A stretch of DNA of 64,000 nucleotides from Dryomyza anilis (lineage: Eukaryota; Arthropoda; Insecta; Diptera; Dryomyzidae), in contig OX638133.1 in the NCBI GenBank assembly GCA_951804985.1, positions 5,352,501 to 5,416,500 on the forward strand. The letters run 5' to 3'. The notes under the pieces are model-generated. The model saw only the letters and a program-made list of their open reading frames with translations. It ran no database searches and was not told the DNA's origin. This document shows, piece after piece, positions 41,501 to 56,500 of this stretch; position 1 is the stretch's first letter, and the number at the start of each line of letters is the position of its first letter. The translations under genes were made by a program, and so were the position numbers.

Positions 41501-44500
41501 AATTTTTCAATTTGTTAGTTCAATTTAATTTTCTAATATTCAAATTTATGCCCATTTTGCAATCGATCAATCAGGTACAACAACATAGCACTAGCACTAG
41601 GACACATCAATAATCCATTAACGTAAGTGAACCAATCGCTGGACACTACCAACATGGCCCAGACAGTCATCTGCCATTCCACTGTACTGCTACTAAGTGA
41701 CTAAAATTTCACATTGAGATATAATATCCGGGCACTCAATGTTTGTGTCTGTGTGTGTGAGATAAAACGGAAGCGGAAGTTCATCTCTAGCAGCAAAAGT
41801 CAATAAATCGATATTATTGCCCAACGAGTAACCAAATAAAAATATCAATGATGACGTATTGCTGCTGCACGTCACGTCACGTCTGTCTGTCTGTATGTGA
41901 CTAAGTAATGACTGTCACGGCGTTTTCTGCGTTTACTACCACATGACGTAAGTGATATCTCTTGGGTCAAATATTCCACAGCTATGTATGGGGGGTGGAT
42001 GGATGGGATGTACATTAATGGTTTTAGTAGTGCTGGTGTTGACTGAAGTTAATTCAAAACGTAATTATTGCATTTATTTACTGCCCATTTCTGATGGCGT
42101 AGAGAGTGGGTCGTGTTTGTTAGATCAATTTTAAAATTTCATTCTAATGATTGTTCAGATTAGTATCGATTACATGAACATATATCGATTATGTAATGTA
42201 CGTTATTATCCAAGCTATTAAGAACTTATTAATATACGAAAAACACATGTTTTATAATACTAATAAAAAAATGTTTATATATTCAATAAAGTTGGATTTA
42301 TTGAAATAAGTTGGATTTATTGAAATAATTGTTTAATAAAATGTTATGCTCAAATAATGTCCCAGTAAACTATAAGCCCAATTTGTGTATTTTAAAGATT
42401 CCAACAAAAAAAAAGAATGAAGTTATCTTTTCGATGTTAGACGAAGAAAACCTTGCGCTACAATACAAAAATGTCCCTTTATCCGTGAATAATTTGCGAA
42501 AGAAATTCAAGTCTAAAAAAAATTATAAAATTTTGTATTTTAAAACATTTCTACGTAGTGGAAAATGATGGTAACAATATTGATTAAAACACTATTAAAA
42601 AAAAAAATTAAAGATGACTATTTATTCAAAACTTACACAAAAAAAAATGTTCATCAAATTGATGAATTCCGCTCTTCAAACCATGAATCATTGTATTGTA
42701 TACATAATATTAATGACTAACGACATCAATATTAAGTATGCTATCATAAATATGATGAACGCTATTATCTGTCGATATGATATGGTATGTGAAGAATACG
42801 TTTCATTAAATTAATGAACAAATACATAAAATACAACATATATGTACATCATATTGAAGAATGCTGTTCGTCAAACCAAAATTCAATCAAAATATTTATT
42901 TTGCGTTCATTTTTAGCCATACTTCTCAGTTCAATATTTTGTATTAGATTTATTTATAATTACCAACTATTTATTAATAATTTCTAAATTTTTTTATTGA
43001 AAAAAAAAAAATATATGTAAAATATTTTTTTTTTATATTTATAAAAAATATATTTAAAAAAATAATTTTTTTTTTTCGATATTTTTTTTTATCGAAAAAA
43101 TTTTTTTTATCGGATTTTTTTTTTTATAAATTTTTTACTAACATTTTTTTAGAACATTTTTTTCGATTTATTTTCTAAATATGACGATTCAAATTCGTTG
43201 TATTTAATATTTTGTTCTTCATTATTTATTAATCACTATAATTTAATGAACGGTTGTATCAATATGATAAATCTGGTAGTTGGCGAAGAAATTCATAATA
43301 TTTATTATTAAATTCATCATATTGATGAATTCTTTCTGTGTATTTAAAAAATAACCCATTAAATAGTGACATAGATATCGATTTGAAATGGAAAAAAAAG
43401 TTATCATTTTGATAACAAATTTAGTTTTGTTTTCTACAAATATTCTAAAGAAAACTTCATACATCTTTTAAATCTATTCAGTCTCATATCGAAAATGGAT
43501 TATTATTATTTATTATTTATTCATAACTTCTATAAATTTATCTAATTAACGAGTTTGAATGATGCGTTGTCTTAATAATGCCTTGAGTAGCGTTCAGAAC
43601 ATTTCTCTTTGTAAGAATTCAATTTAATATTTAAATTTCTTTTTTTTTTTACTATTCTTCTCTGCTGTTTGTGATGTTGAAGATAAAATATGTTGAGGCT
43701 GCGGTAGCGGTAGGTCGCGTAATTATTAAATGCTGTGGTTTCCACTACGCGATGGCTGCTGTAATGCTTTCCTTTTGCATAAATTATCATAAAACAACTA
43801 CAATTCATTTTTATAATTGTGTCAGCTACATTTACAGAATACATGTATACTACATATAAATAAACACTGTTTAGCTTTGTACAGTTTTCCGAAATTGTCT
43901 GCACTTTGTGCTTATTTAGCACTCCTTAATTTCGTTTGTTTTATATGTTATACAAATTATGAAATACATAGAATAAGTCAAAATTTGGTTTTGCATTTTC
44001 AATTTGTAATTTGATAATAATTACACAAGTAACAATTTGTAAAACTAAATGTGGATCCATTTACATATAACGAATGTAAACGAAAAGATTTTTACAAATT
44101 CAAATGCGAATATTGGGGTCAAAGCAAATAATGCGAAAAATCACGTAAATTAAAAATTCACTGATTTATAACAAACAAAAAAATTAACAAGTTTTCAGTT
44201 AAAAGTGATCGATCATGTCGTCAACATAAAAATTCGAAAAGTGGGAAAACAAATTGAGGGCCATTTTACAAATATTCCAGGTATAGGTTGTATATCCCGG
44301 GAAACTGCTAGAAATATGACAATTCGATGCTTAAATATACTTAAATAGTAAACGTGAATCAGATCGAAAATCACGATTTATGAATCGTAAATTGGCTTCG
44401 AAAGTAATATGATTTCCATACTCGTCATCACTATTTCGCCGTCTTATAATATGGGAGGATAACGAGAGATAGAGAAAGTTGAAACATTTGAACTCGGTAT

Positions 44501-47500
44501 CACAACGAAATATGATGACGAGTGATAGCGAAATATAACATGGAAACCATACATAATGTGTTAGATCTAATAAGAGATGTGGCAAAAAAAAAAAATTAAT
44601 TACTTCACATTTTCAAAAAGTAAAGATGAATTTTAAATTGATATCATTTAAAGTTCCAAATAAAATCTAAGAAATGGATTAAAGATCGAAATAAATGAGC
44701 GAGGGACTGTTGGAGCCCGTATAGAATCATATAATATAATTTGTTCAAAAGGCTGTAACTCTCCAAACTCCCTGAGCTAGGTCTAGATTTAAAATTTTTG
44801 GCTTATATAAAATCAATTCTTCGAAAAATATTGAAATTTTGTAAAACTAAATAAAAAAATAAGCTCTAATTAGATTATCGTTTTCAAAAAAGTTAGCAGA
44901 AATGGTGTCCAACGGCTGGAAGTCTAAAATACGGAAATTCATCCTATCTCATTCAGAAATATAATACTTTAACTATTTTTAAAAACTATTTTTCATTTTA
45001 CCATGTTTAGCTTTTAAGTTATGAACCCTTTATATCAATACGTAGAATTAAATCCATTCTTGACAAAAAAACAAAAAATATGTAGAAACTACATATTTAC
45101 ATATTTTGTATTGAGAAAATCAGTAATGTCGAACAAACATTTGTGTAATTAATAAATATAACATGTAAGGAAATATCCGAGTAGATGAATAAAATAAAAT
45201 GAAAAGATAGTCACAGTCATGAAATTTGGCTCAATGATGTATATTAGACATCTGCACAAATGCATTTGAAACCGACTTCAAGACATTAATTTTGTTTCAA
45301 AACATTTACTGTCGCCGACTCTATACTTTCAAATCAAATGAATGTGTTGCTCAGAACAAAGCACAAGTACTGTCAAAACAAAACACAAGCAAGACGTAGT
45401 TGTAGTGAAGAGGTATATAATGGTGTGCAATAAAAATTCAAATACGGAAATGAACTGCTTCTGACACTGAGTACTCATTCTTATTCTTTTTTATCATTCT
45501 TACTCTAATGAATTCTCATTAGTATTGAAATATAGAAAAAATTTAAAAGAAAGAAAATAAATATTTGGACAACATTTTTTTCATTATTTTTTTTTTTTTT
45601 TAACAATTTTTTTGTTGGATATATTGCTTTTCAACCAATGCGATGTTTTTGTCGAAAAATTTTTTTGTCCAATGTTTGTTGTATTTTTAGAAACACATAA
45701 ATATCGACAACAACATTACTTCCGTCGAAAGTCGGCAGATTTGTTGTTGTTTTTAATGTCTGCTTCTCACTCGTTGCGCTCACTCGCTGATTCACTGTAT
45801 TCGTTGCATGTTTAGCGACAGTAGTGTCATTTGGTTTTGTTATTCCAAATATTAAATATCTTGAAAAAAAAATTGACACTACTTGACGCCAATGAAACAA
45901 ATACTGCAGTGAAGGAAAATCGGCTGAGTGATTTCACTATAATACTGTCGAATGTCATTGCAAAATGCACTCAATACTGTAGAGTGCAGTAGTGCATACT
46001 TTGCAGAGAGATCTTCAAATACATACATTTGTACAGATGTCTAATGTATATTATAGGTATTTTTTTCAAATTTGGAAGGAACTTTAAAAGTGTTTAAATC
46101 CTGACCTCCTAAGAATAGTATAAAAAAGTAAAAAAGGATAATATTTATTATTTTAATTAAAAATCCTAAAACTGTTAACGTACTCAGAGTAGACTTAAGC
46201 GACATAAGCATTTACAAAAACTTCACACGGGTACCGCTAGTTTATTATACAAATCTTTTGAAGGTTCACATTTTCGAAACAGATTTATTTTATAAATAGA
46301 TGAAATTGATAGGTAAAAAATTGTTCAAAAATATGAATATATTTTAAAAATTTTAAACTGATATCTATAAATAATTTATAGATATTATTTCCAACTTCAA
46401 CTACAAACTGTTTATATTAGTAGGACTCTAGGCACAAAACAATTGTTCTACAACTTTGACAGGTGCCACAATACAATAAAATTTTAAATATAAAACAAAC
46501 ATTATGTTTACTATAACAAAACCTATTATTAAACGTACCGCATATGTACAAACAGACACACCCACACTGAAACTAAAATGGACTACAAATGTTCACAACT
46601 ACTAGTGAAATCCAGCACAGTATTTCGCATGAGCTTACGTGGCATGTAGTGTGTGTCTGTGTGCGTGAATTGTTTTAAATTAAAATAAACTCGTAAATAA
46701 AGCCAAACAATTATAGAGAAGTACTTGGTGGCGTATACAGTATAGACGAAACAATTTAAATCGGATTTAGAATTGAATAAAGGAGCTTTTTTTCGACATA
46801 TACCGTTATTTATAGCGTACGTTAGAGAATTGAGAGGTCAACAAACATTTAAATTATATGGAATTTATGATTTAATGATTTGCTATTTGTTTACTACAAA
46901 ATATTCACATTATAATGAGGTAAAATGCAAGTTTTGTTTAGAGCTTTTAGTGATTTTTATGAGCAGCCAACAATTAGTTAAGTGTAAAATATGAAAAGTG
47001 AATTCTTTTAGCCAAATTTATATTTCTTTTACTACATATGAATCTAAAGTATGTTTGTTGATTACTTGTTCGATGGTTTATCGCACTTACCCCCTTGTCC
47101 TCTTGGGCAATTTTTTTAATTTCTTGCTCCAAATTAATCTAGAATGGAACGACGTGTAATTTAGACATATACAAGTATTTTATGTATAGTTTTGGTTTTT
47201 AATTTAACTGAGTGTTTTACTAAATGCGACGACGTCAATAAACAGTGTCAAGCCAACTATGTCCAACCTAAATAGGAGGGGGCACTAATATTAAAACAAC
47301 AAAAACAAAAAGTTTATAAACATTAAGTTGTTTTTTTTTGTTCTTAAAAAGTAATATTATTTTCAATTTAAAAATTCCTAATTTATATCTAACGATTTTA
47401 ATCTGTTAGAAAAATATAATTTATAAACAACAGTTTCCGTTCTGAATTTGTTCTTGCATCAGTTGAAAACACTATCTTGGAGCTTCCAAATAAATCAAAA

Positions 47501-50500
47501 TATCTATAAACCCCTCATATATGAGATTCCATGCAGGTTAGGTAAATTTAATATGTCGTAGATTTTGTACATATTTTGTGAATTGCTGATACATAGGGGT
47601 TTTTAAATATGATTAAAATTTTAGACATTTTGGTGATCCGGTTATCGAGTACCAAAGCGGCATCTCTCTATATAATTTATAATTAATTTTATAGGGGAGC
47701 CTAGGGTAAAGTGGGACATGTTTTGATTTTCCTCCAAAAAAGAACATTTGAATATTTTTAATAATTCTTATGAATTTTTTACTCCATAGATTGGTTTAGA
47801 ATATAACTTTTTGCATTAACAGAATACCATTTATATGCTCTTTAATTGTTTTTGTGCGATTTTTCAAAATAGCGCAATTTCGGACTTGTTGAAAAATGTT
47901 GTGGTAAAGTGGGATACTTCAAAATGTTTACTAAAATGCTATTTTATTCCTCATTTTTCATGTTTATTTTTTTTTACAACAAAGTTAAATATATTAAGGA
48001 TAAACAAATGCGAGAAAATAATAAAAAAATATTGGTAATGCAAAAAATAAGAAAATGAAAAAATATAATAAGAAAATGAAAACAAAAAAAGAAATGCAAA
48101 AAAGTAAGAAAAAAGGTTTAAATTTTTTAAACAGCTCAGTAGTTATGTTCGGAAAATACGGAAAAAAGTGTGCATTTACTCATAGTCAGAATATTCGGAG
48201 TTAAAAGAAGACAGGTGTATTTGCTGGTTGTCCAGTTGTCGCATTTCAATTAAGCAGGTCCTTTGCAGATTTTGCAATTCACCGATTTGTTGAATAATAT
48301 TTACCGAAGTATTATTTATGCTCCTGTTAAAATTCGTGCAATTCAGATCTTATCTTAGATGAAGTCAAAATTTTGATTTTCATTTGTTTGTTGCAGTTTT
48401 CTTTTTGTCTAAACCAATCTAAATAATTCATGTAACACAATATTTTCATTCAAATTACAACAAACATTGCGTAAATTACGTTGCCCACTTTACCTCAGAA
48501 AATGTTTCCCATTTTAGCCCCATATTGCAATTTGAATATAACTTAGCATTTTTTAAGCATTGTTAAATTATTTGCAAAACGCAAAAGCTATACAACATCC
48601 GATCATTTTAAACATACCTTCCTAATTAGAAACGACAGAATCTCACACTTTTTGATAACAAACAACAGCACTCTAAAAAATTTCAAAAACATTTTTTTTA
48701 ACTTGTTCTCAAAATGCAATAAAAAGGTATTAATTTGATTATAACCATACACAGGAAAAAGTTCATACTATTTATGAATTTGTTCATCAATTTTATGAAT
48801 TTGTTCATCAATTTTATGAATTTTTCATCGTTACTCAGCCCATGACCAAATTCATCGAATTTATGAATCGTTCATAAAACCGTAATGAAAAAATTATTAA
48901 TATTGATGAACGCATTCATAATATTTATGAAAAATTGCATGATATTTATGAACTATTAAATTATTTAAAAATAAAAAAAAAAACTATTTTTTTCTTTATT
49001 ATTTTTTTTTTATTAAATTATTTTTTTTTTATTTCATTTTATTATTTTAATTTATTTATTTTTTTAACTACTTACATTTTATTTTATATCTAATCTACTC
49101 TTGCTGCTGTTTGTTGTTGAGCGATATTAAGTACCTGCGGTGCACGTTTCTTTGGAGTTGTAAACAACAAATGAAACGATTCGGTCTATTTGTACGAAAT
49201 GAAATAGGAATAATAAAAACTAAGAATTGTATATGCTATCATCGACTATCGACGCGTAACGACGAGTAGTGCCAATAATCACTGCCCATCATGCGGCATG
49301 ACGCGTCAGCAAAATAAAGATATCTATTTATAGAATTCTCAACATGGCTGCAGTTGCACACATACACAAATACTCAAATGCATACCTACCTACTTTGTGT
49401 TGTATTTTCTATGCTCCTTTCTGTAGAGACTATGTATAACTCGAAAATGTACTTTAGAACGATACAGAAATAGAAAACTGTTTAGAAATAGTACACCCAG
49501 AAAAAAATTCCATCAAATCCCATTAAAATTGGTCAATAGGACAATTATTGATTTAATAGTATACAAAAAATAAATCTTTTCATATAAACTCAATGGCAAT
49601 GTCATGGTATTTTCTAGTATTTAATGGTATTTTCCGATTAAAATAATAATTTATCCTATTGACTATTTTTAATAGTAAAAAAACTATTATTTATATAGTA
49701 TTTTTTTCTGGGTGTATACTTATCACTGGACAATATCAATTTTGACCATATATTCCAAATAGTTTCAGTTCATATAATGTGATTTAAATTGTGGTTTAAT
49801 TTGTAATTAATTTAAATTTGGTTTCATTGTAACCTCTATATTTTAAATTTAGTAGGTACTACAGCATCGAAATAAATTGTTTACTGAGTTCATCGGTAGG
49901 CTTTTAGGTATTCAAATTACGCTCTAATAAACTTTGTTTTTGTTGTACTGTGTAATATGGTAGACGTTGTTAAATAATATAATGACATAGTTTTTTTTTT
50001 TTGCTATTACTGTCTACTTTAATAACTACTCAAGTCGATCAAAATGTCAGGCGGTCGCCATGACGTATACGAAACTAGCATTTAAAAGTTCATTCATTAC
50101 ATGTTACTGTGTTGTATTTGTTGTTGTCTTAACTGTCGTGACAGCCAGTAAGTAAGTTGCTAAATAAATAAATAAACACTTCTGTGGAAAATTCGATTTA
50201 AATTGCTATGTCTTTGGTCAGCCAACAATCAACCGTTGACGACCGCATCAACCCAACTCAACCGCGCCTCCACCATAACCATGATAAAGCGAATAATTAC
50301 AGAGCATTCGGCATGACATGCCAATGATGACTCGAATCGTCCGTCCGTCCAACTGACATCCATTAAAATTCCCTTGTGTCTTGGAGGTCGCATCGATGAC
50401 AAAGGACAGAGGGCGCCAGACTGCCAATCGTTGATAATGCAGGAAAAACATGAATGAAAAAAGCACTGCGTATGGAAGGTTGAATGGTGCCGTCGTTGCT

Positions 50501-53500
50501 ACGCAAATGGACATTTTGCTATAATAGCAAATGACATTAAATGGCTCGCATTCTCGCACAAAGCCAGCCACAAATATATCCAGCAACTGTGTGACTTACA
50601 ATTTCAATAGTAATTGCTAACATTGTATAGCAGTTTGTGAATTTTGAAAATTAATGGAGCCAAGAAAAGGAAGGCAGGAAGGAAGTAACAATGCCAACGT
50701 GCAAATAAATAAAAACACTGTCAGTGTGCGCACAAAATGGTAGGGCATCCTGCCAAATATTTCAATATTTGTGTTTTTTTTTTTCATTGGCTCCTACTGA
50801 CTGAGTTTTGAATAAATTTATTGAAATTTATTCATAGCGCCATATAACGCTATATATGTGATGATGGCAAATTCCCAGCAGAACAATGACAAGAAATATA
50901 AAAAGAGCCGTTGTTGCCATTGCGTGTCTTCTTTTTTTTTTATATTGGCACCAACTGGAAATTTAGTATGTTTCACAATGGGACATGGGTACTTTAAAAA
51001 TGTACTATAAATCTAGGCTCAGACACAAATGTACTGCATAAATAGTTTGGCTTATGGGTTTTTTTATAATTTATTAATATAACTAAAACATTTTTAAATT
51101 TTTCTCTGAAATCTATGGTGGGCTTGTGTCCAGGAATGATTTCTGTATAATTCCTGGGGAATACAACTCAGTTTTTTTTGTAACATTTTTAAGAAACTTT
51201 CATTTGTCCTTTTTAGCCAGTAAAATTACGGATCATCTCATTTTTTTCTAATTTACAATAATGAACTGATTCAGTCCCAATATTTTCAATTATAATGATT
51301 TTAAACTGGCGGGTCTTGGGACATGGTGGTTGAAATTAAAAAAAAAAATAAATAATCGAGAAATAATTTTAGAATTTATTCAAATTTTACTCATTATCAA
51401 TTATGTTATAAAACATATTTTCTGATCATATTTCCAAACATTATATTTTTTTATTTTATTTCAACCACCAAATCAAAAGACCCAACACGGTTTAATTATT
51501 TCTGCAGCATTTCTTGCCAAGTTAAAATCCCTGTGATTGGTATGAGAATACTGGGCATGAACTGGTCTATCATTATAAATTAGAAAAAATGGGGTGATCC
51601 GTAATGAAATTTTGAGAAAAGTATTTCAACTTTAATAATGTATCAATTACTTTTCGTAATAATTACGAACAAAGTTGAAATTTAAGATAAGGAATTGTTG
51701 ATTTAACGAACATTTTTCATTAATTAGCGAATTTCATTGCTGAATTGATTAATGAATGCAGTTAATATCGATTGCTATATTCACGTTGATTATTTTTTAC
51801 TGTATTACCATTGACCTAGTGCATGATATGTTAAAAAATATTCAAAATAATTATAGTAGATGAATCGCACTATTAAAAGGACACTTAAAATAATAACATC
51901 GTAAATAAATTGCTACATTTTGCACTTAAAAGTGTAAACTAGCATTTTCATTGGCAAGATGACAAACATAAATTTAGCATTACACTTGACTACTTTTCGC
52001 TATAGTATGACTAAAGGTTTATAAGTATTTTTTTATTTTATATTTTTTTTTATATATTTTTGTTTTTCATGTTTCAATAAACACGAAAAGAAACTCAACA
52101 GACATGTGAACCGATGATCATGACGATGAAGATGACGGGGTACGTATAGGGAATGTATAGATTGCGAGGATTGCTATTGTATGTCGCAAGGGGGTGAGTG
52201 TAGCGTGCATCTTGCATGATGCTTGCTACTGCTGCTGCTGTTGCTCGTGGTGTGACGCGCACTGCTTGTTATTGCGTTTATGGCAGCTACAATTTTTGTT
52301 GTTGCCTGCTTGCTACTGCTCTCGAGTGCAATGGTACAATTTTCATTGACCCATTTCCGAGGTTTGTAGCTTCCAACTGTTTTGCAGTCTTTTATGGTGC
52401 TTTTTCTTAAAAGTTTTACCCCCACTGCAATGGCAGTAAACATTAGAAAGAAAAAAAATCGAAAATAATAAAAAAGTAGATATGTTTTTTAAAACAAAGC
52501 ATGGCGCGTAGTGTACAAAAAAGATATAATTGCAAACTACACGAACGAAATATGGTATGTGCCAGTGGTAGGATGATGTGAAAAAGTATCAAAATTAAAT
52601 TTGAATTTATTTTTATATGTGTGTGTGGTTTTTTTTTTGGCGCATGAAAAGTGAAACAAATGCTTATATGAATATTCTATTTATTAACTACGCTCGAGGA
52701 AATAGCATACAATTTATATGCAAACTTTTTTTTTTTAAATCAAAGCCTCACAGAAAATTTACACGTTTTAATTTTGAGTTAAATAATGCATGAATTTTTT
52801 TCTTTTATAACGAATATTCTCGAAAAAATTTAATTATTATTTAAATTTATTATTATTCACTACAAATTCAAATGTGCACATTCTAAAAATGAATATTTAT
52901 TTTTAAAAGCATCACTTTAACATAAAATGCACCTTTTAAGTTAAAATTCAAATTTTTAATATTAAAATCTAAAATTTTTGGATACACATATACGGTACTG
53001 GTAACGTTGTTCATTTTGTAACGCACATTATCTAATTTCGTGATGAGCAAGAAAGGAAGACTCTTGTTTTGGCAGTTTTTGCAAGCACAAGAACAGAAAA
53101 AGATCGATGTTTCTATGCAAACACAAGAATTACTCTGCAAGAATAAGAGCAGGGACAAGACTACACAGAAAAAAATCATCAATATTATGAATTTATTCAT
53201 AAATATTATGTATTTTTTCTCCAATTACCAGATTCATCATATTGATGATTTTTTTTTCATTATTCAGTCCATTAAATTACATTGATGAATGCATTCATCA
53301 TATATAAGAACGTATTCATATTATAGAAGAACAAACTATTTAATACAAAGAATTTAAATCGTCATATTGATGAATATTTTTTTTATTTAAAAAAAAAAAT
53401 CGAAAAAAAAATGTATTAAAAAAAAATCCGATACAATAGACTAAAAATGAACGAAAAATAAATATTTTTCATTTAAATTTGGTTTGATGAACAGAATCCA

Positions 53501-56500
53501 TCAATATGATGTAAATATATGTTGTATTTTATGTATTTGTTCATTAATATGATGAAACGTATTCTTCAGATGCAGTTAATCATATTGAAGAACAAGTTTT
53601 CGACAGTTACCACGCGTTCATCATATTTATGAACGCATTCATAACATTGATGTTGTTAGTCATCAATATTATGAATAGTTCTTCAATACAATGAATCATG
53701 GTTTAAATTTCTGTGTAACTTTGAAGAAGAAGATATCTAGTTCTTGTTCTTGCATTTCCTCATCATTAATGTGACTCTCACTGGTTTGCAAAATTGAAAG
53801 ATGTTCATTTTCGTGAGAGGCTTCAATTGCTAATTAATTCTATGCATATTAAAACATGCGCTTAAAGCTGCACTAAGTACCAAAACATATAAGGTTAAAA
53901 TTGAAGTAAAAGCTGCGTAAAAATCACTACACTACGCAGTAAAAAAAAGCTCCACTACATACAGTTTGGTTAAAAGAAATTGTAGTCTGTGTTGTATTCG
54001 TGTTGTGTGTGACATATTTTAGCAAATAACATATTGTAGTAAGTAATAAGCAGCAAGGGCTTTGATTTTGATTTATTGATATATATTATATAATAGTTTG
54101 AATGTAGTTTTAAAAATTTTTAATTTTTTGTAATTAAATATGCAAATTTATATTTATTTTCTTGAATAGTTCTATATTTAGCTGGTAAATGTCAAGGCTG
54201 AACAAAATTGTAAAAAAAAAAAATTAAATTACTTGCATAAACTGGAGACATGGTTATTTTTTACAAAATAAAGGATGTTAATTTTAAGTTATATTTCTGT
54301 TTTTTTTTTATAAAATTTTAAATTTTTTTTATTGTAGTTTTTAAAAATTTTGTAGGTCTTCAAAATCCAAGCCCTGCTATTAAGTTTTAGCTGTGCGAGA
54401 AAGAGACAAAGCGTGTACTTTGTTTCCGTTTCGCTTGTGCTACTGTTGCTGTTGCGAACACAAAAAGTTAATTTTAGAAATTAGCATATTTTAGTCGTAA
54501 TTCGGTGTTAAGAGTGCACTTGCTTTGTTTCTGTATTCAGTCTTTGTTTTGTTTTTTATTTGATTTATTTTTGTGTGTGTGTTTTTTTATATTAATAAAA
54601 TCTATTTTTTTATGTATATGTTACTGTGTGCGTGTGTGTGTGTAATATTTCGTGTTTATTGTGGTTATAAATTTACCTGTTTTTGCGCCATCGCCTGCAT
54701 CTGTTGGAACATTTGACGTTCTTCTTCCTTGCCTTTAATGCATTTAAAAAAATGCACATTAAAAAGAAAAAAACAAAAATAAAACAAAAAAATATACAAT
54801 TTGGTTAGTTTGTCAATGCAATTAGTTTTGTGGTTTCAGATTATTAAATATAATTTTTAAACACAAACTATTAAAAAATAGTGTTTAGGAATATTATTCA
54901 GTTTTTCGTAATAATTACACATAATAATTAAACATTTAACTAACTATATAACAGGCTTCGGAATTGAGCGCTTGCATATGAGCGCGCTCGTATGTATTTG
55001 TGACATATACAATGTTTCAGTGTTCATGTGTTCTAGCCGTGCAACAGTCGTGCGCTAGCTGCTGTTGAGTAAGAAACACGAACTAACAGTAGCATTGTAC
55101 TCGCTGCATGTATTACAAAATAAGGAACATTAGGTATGCATTAAAATATAATTTACAAAAATAGCGAGCCCACCGAGTGCACAAAATTTGGTGGTGCTCG
55201 GAGTAGCGAGCTTGCGTAACAGCTTGAAACTCGGCAGTCCGAATCGTTGTGCTTACTTGCGGCTTTTCAATGTAATTTTGAATTATCTTTTTATATAAAA
55301 ACCTATTTATCAAAATTTAAATGGAAATTGAAATGGGCTTTGAGATCATCGACTCTAATACCGTTACAAAATCGGAAGATAGATAATAATGTTAAATATT
55401 TGATTGCACTGTGTTTTTGTTTGTTAAGTTATTTTATGTTTTTAGGAGTAAAAGCTAAAAGTAATAAAAAATGTTTGAAATAAATTTTGTTTTCAAATAT
55501 AACTATTTAAATTTTTTTTTTGTATAATAATCGTGTTTATGCATTTGTAAAAGTTATATCTCTCACAGGTTTATTTTGTTAAAAAGCATTAAAATGGCTC
55601 TTTTAACTCTGTAAATTCTTAAGAGGTTCAAAGTAATATCATTTTTTTATGACTCACCCATTCCTTTAGTCTGCAGCATTTCCAAAAGCTTCTTAATGCT
55701 CTCATCGCGTGCAATCAGCGTTTGCTTCTGTGTCTCTACACGACACTCCAGATCCTTGATCGTCTCACGCAATATGCTTATTTCACGCTGCAAGTGATCG
55801 TTCTCTGCGTAGATCGCCTCCATTTGCTGCTGCATCTCAATGTTCGGCTGACGCATGCGCATACGAAGCTCTTCTTCAAGTTGACGCACTAACATGGCTT
55901 GTTTCTAATAGGTAAACAACTCTTAAAGATACTCCGAAGGATCTTAAGCTATTTTTGTTTTACCTGATTCTCATTGCTCAAAAGTTTCAACTGATCATTG
56001 ATCAAGCTATATTTTGCGCTCTCCTCCTTGCGCAACGCACGCTCTTTCTTTAGTTCTGGCGACCAGAACGTCTTGATGCTATGCATGGAGCTGCCCAGTT
56101 TTTGATTGGTCAGCTCCAGCTCTCTCTTTAGAGTGCCCAGTTCACGTTGCAAGTCTGTATTCTGATGTTGCAGATCGCCCAAATAAGCGCGATCTGTGTT
56201 CGGCATCCCGGCACTGTAACCTATTAATGAAAAACCATCAAATAAATATTGGAAAGTATTAAGACCAGGGTTTAAATTGCTGCCAGCACAATAGCAAAAG
56301 CAACAAAAATATTGCTATGCTGTCAGAGTTCTGATATTAAAAAAAATGCTACTGCTGTGACTGCGACTATTTCAAACACAACAGCTGCAGCAGTAGTTAG
56401 TAGCACATGAAAACTATGATTGTGACAGTCAGCAGTAGCAATGCAAACTTGAAACTTGTTACAGTCTTTCATAGCAGCCTTGAACAGTACCCGAACCATT

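Larger units (their letters stand above)
49717..54676 (-). other. distal part of brp intron 6: candidate enhancer patches and repeats
   Basis: GC-richer, non-coding patches at 50030-50600 and 52080-52400 (CTGCTGCTGCTGTTGCTC, CCGTCCGTCCAACTGACATC) stand out from AT-rich DNA. 51200-51640 is a diverged foldback and 53164-53715 an M2 element. The minus frame at 50586-50248 covers one patch but lacks splice or homology support. Confidence 0.4.

Noticed and set aside
44340..44570. Possible palindrome around CTCGTCATCACTATTTCG
   Set aside because: The two sides pair only partly and no termini or target duplication were found.
47835..48038. 67-codon plus-strand frame
   Set aside because: It lies in a GGTAAAGTGGGA-ended repeat and is Phe/Leu/Lys-rich from AT composition.
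50248..50586. 112-codon minus-strand frame
   Set aside because: It covers a GC-richer patch but has no acceptor/donor logic, and its composition is irregular. A regulatory patch is more likely.
54955..55260. Possible transposon in brp intron 5
   Set aside because: Internal GCGAGC..GCTCGG symmetry is imperfect and the ends could not be matched.
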